Shown one piece after another: positions 14,498-15,981 of a stretch of DNA of 15,981 bases. The stretch comes from Clostridia bacterium. Its GTDB lineage: Bacteria > Bacillota > Clostridia > Oscillospirales > Acutalibacteraceae. Within the stretch, counting starts at the first letter, position 1. Each line of letters opens with the position of its first letter. The translations under genes were made by a program, and so were the position numbers. The stretch lies in assembly GCA_017631745.1 (NCBI GenBank), contig JAGBSR010000213.1, forward strand, positions 1 to 15,981. The letters are read 5' to 3'. The notes beneath the pieces are model-generated. The model ran no database searches and had not been told where the DNA came from. It was given only the letters and a program-made list of their open reading frames with translations.

Positions 14498-15981
14498 ATG
14501 GTATATCGCATATATGTTGAAAAGAAAAAAGAACTCGCTAACGAGGCTAAGGCTCTCTTAGGCGACATCAATTCACTTCTCGGCATCAAGAGCGTCTGCG
14601 ATGTTCGTGTCATCAACCGCTACGATGCAGAAGATATCGAAAAAGAGCTTTTTGATTATGCAGTTAAAAATGTATTCTCAGAGCCTCAGCTCGATATCAC
14701 AAGCACTGCCCTTTCAGCAGACGGCGCTACAGTTTTTGCTGTTGAGCCCCTCCCCGGTCAGTACGATCAGAGAGCTGACTCTGCTGCTCAGTGTATTCAG
14801 ATTATCTCTCAGGGTGAAAGACCCACTATCAAGACAGCAAAGGTTTATCTTCTTTACGGTGATATGACAGAGGCTGAGCTTGCTGAAATCAAAAAGTATG
14901 TTATCAACCCCGTTGAATCAAGAGAAGCTTCACTCAGCGAGGCTGAAACTCTCAAGACAAAATATGATATTCCCACAGAGGTTGAAACTCTCGACGGCTT
15001 TATCGACCTTGACAAGGACGGTCTTGCTGACTTCGTTAAAAAATATGCTCTTGCTATGGATAACGATGATATCGCTTTCTGTCAGGACTATTTCAAAAAA
15101 GAAGGCAGAAACCCCACTATCACTGAAATCCGTATGATTGATACATACTGGTCAGATCACTGCCGTCATACAACATTCCTCACAACAATTGACTCAGTTA
15201 AGTTTGAGGATGAGCTTCTTCAGAGAGCATATGACGACTATATTGACACAAGAAAAGAACTCGGCAGAACAAAGCCCATCTGTCTTATGGATATCGGTAC
15301 TCTTGCAGGCAAATATCTTAAGGCTAACGGCTATCTTGACAAGCTTGACGAAAGTGAAGAAATCAATGCTTGTACAGTTAAAATTGAAGTAGAAGTTGAT
15401 GGCAAGAAAGAGCCCTGGCTTCTCCTCTTCAAAAACGAAACTCACAACCATCCCACAGAAATCGAGCCCTTCGGTGGCGCTGCTACCTGTATCGGCGGTG
15501 CTATCCGTGACCCCTTATCAGGCAGAAGCTATGTTTACGGCGCTATGCGTGTAACAGGTGCAGGCAACCCCTTAAAGAGTGTTGCTGAAACCATTCCCGG
15601 TAAGCTTCCTCAGAGAAAGATTGTTACAACTGCAGCTGCAGGTTATTCATCATACGGTAACCAAATCGGTCTTGCTACAGGTATTGTTGACGAGCTTTAT
15701 CACGAGGGTTACACGGCTAAGAGAATGGAAATCGGTGCTGTTATCGCTGCTGCTCCTGAAAAGAACGTTCGCCGTGAAGTTCCCGCTAAAGGAGATGTAG
15801 TAATTTTACTCGGTGGTAGAACGGGTAGAGATGGTTGCGGTGGTGCAACCGGCTCATCTAAATCACACAACTTAGAATCACTTACTTCTTGTGGGGCAGA
15901 AGTTCAAAAGGGTAATGCACCTGAAGAAAGAAAACTTCAAAGATTATTTAGAAATGAAGATGCATCTCGCTTAATCAAACG
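14498..15981 (+). CDS. purL: FGAM synthase, large clostridial-type PurL (3'-truncated)
   Basis: This enzyme converts FGAR to FGAM using glutamine and ATP. 494 codons are visible and the frame runs off the window. The first about 150 residues form a PurS-like N domain fused to the synthase, followed by the catalytic TYWSDHCRHTTF, and then NETHNHPTEIEPFGGAAT and GGAIRDPLSGRSYVYGAM of the ATP/phosphate site. This is the long single-chain form, in which a glutaminase (PurQ-like) domain is expected at the C terminus beyond the window (inference from the family). The ATG follows the purD stop directly (TAAATG), with AAGGAGG 7 nt upstream. From about 15788 to the window edge codon choice shifts toward TTA, CAA, CCT and TCT, while the reading frame and family motifs stay intact. 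Confidence 0.95.
   Translation, partial: MVYRIYVEKKKELANEAKALLGDINSLLGIKSVCDVRVINRYDAEDIEKELFDYAVKNVFSEPQLDITSTALSADGATVFAVEPLPGQYDQRADSAAQCIQIISQGERPTIKTAKVYLLYGDMTEAELAEIKKYVINPVESREASLSEAETLKTKYDIPTEVETLDGFIDLDKDGLADFVKKYALAMDNDDIAFCQDYFKKEGRNPTITEIRMIDTYWSDHCRHTTFLTTIDSVKFEDELLQRAYDDYIDTRKELGRTKPICLMDIGTLAGKYLKANGYLDKLDESEEINACTVKIEVEVDGKKEPWLLLFKNETHNHPTEIEPFGGAATCIGGAIRDPLSGRSYVYGAMRVTGAGNPLKSVAETIPGKLPQRKIVTTAAAGYSSYGNQIGLATGIVDELYHEGYTAKRMEIGAVIAAAPEKNVRREVPAKGDVVILLGGRTGRDGCGGATGSSKSHNLESLTSCGAEVQKGNAPEERKLQRLFRNEDASRLIK

Overview
The base composition, codon habits (CCC for proline, CTT/CTC for leucine, TCA for serine), strong AGGAGG-type ribosome binding sites and gene content point to a low-to-mid-GC anaerobic Firmicute of class Clostridia, probably an Oscillospiraceae/Ruminococcaceae-like gut organism. 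This assignment is inference from gene families, not from a marker gene.

Left third, minus strand (1-4166). This holds the 3'-truncated gene of one subunit of a heterodimeric ABC exporter (1-1635), then mgtE, a Mg2+ channel/transporter (1712-3082), and a membrane-anchored M23 (LytM/SpoIIQ-like) peptidase (3423-4166). mgtE has its own consensus-like promoter and a long leader of about 218 nt. I see no M-box in it. The leader contains a 23-codon reading frame with a good ribosome binding site, and two mutually exclusive base-pairings in front of the mgtE start. This is the least explained regulatory element in the window.

Middle (4167-5512). lexA runs divergently on the plus strand. Its promoter is bracketed by two GAAC-type LexA boxes and the gene ends at an intrinsic terminator. 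Beyond it lies a GC-rich 90-bp element (5061-5150) whose 10-bp outer stem encloses three perfect hairpins; it looks like a REP/MITE-type palindromic repeat. A promoter and a ZTP (pfl) riboswitch with an intrinsic terminator follow, opening the purine operon.

Right two thirds (5513-15981, all plus). This is a de novo purine operon: purE, purC, purF-like, purM, purN, purO, the AICAR transformylase half of purH, glyA, purD, and the start of a large clostridial-type purL. Together they cover most steps from PRPP to IMP. GlyA and PurN/PurH are linked through one-carbon folate units, and ZTP, the folate-shortage signal read by the riboswitch, is derived from the AICAR-phosphate substrate of PurH. 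purB and purK are not in the window. Two features are non-standard. The PurF-family protein has glycine where the glutaminase nucleophile cysteine should be, and lacks other glutaminase residues. IMP cyclohydrolase is an archaeal-type PurO rather than the N-terminal domain of PurH. A hairpin-rich 184-bp gap sits before the PurF-like gene. Codon use in purL changes visibly in the last 190 bases of the window.
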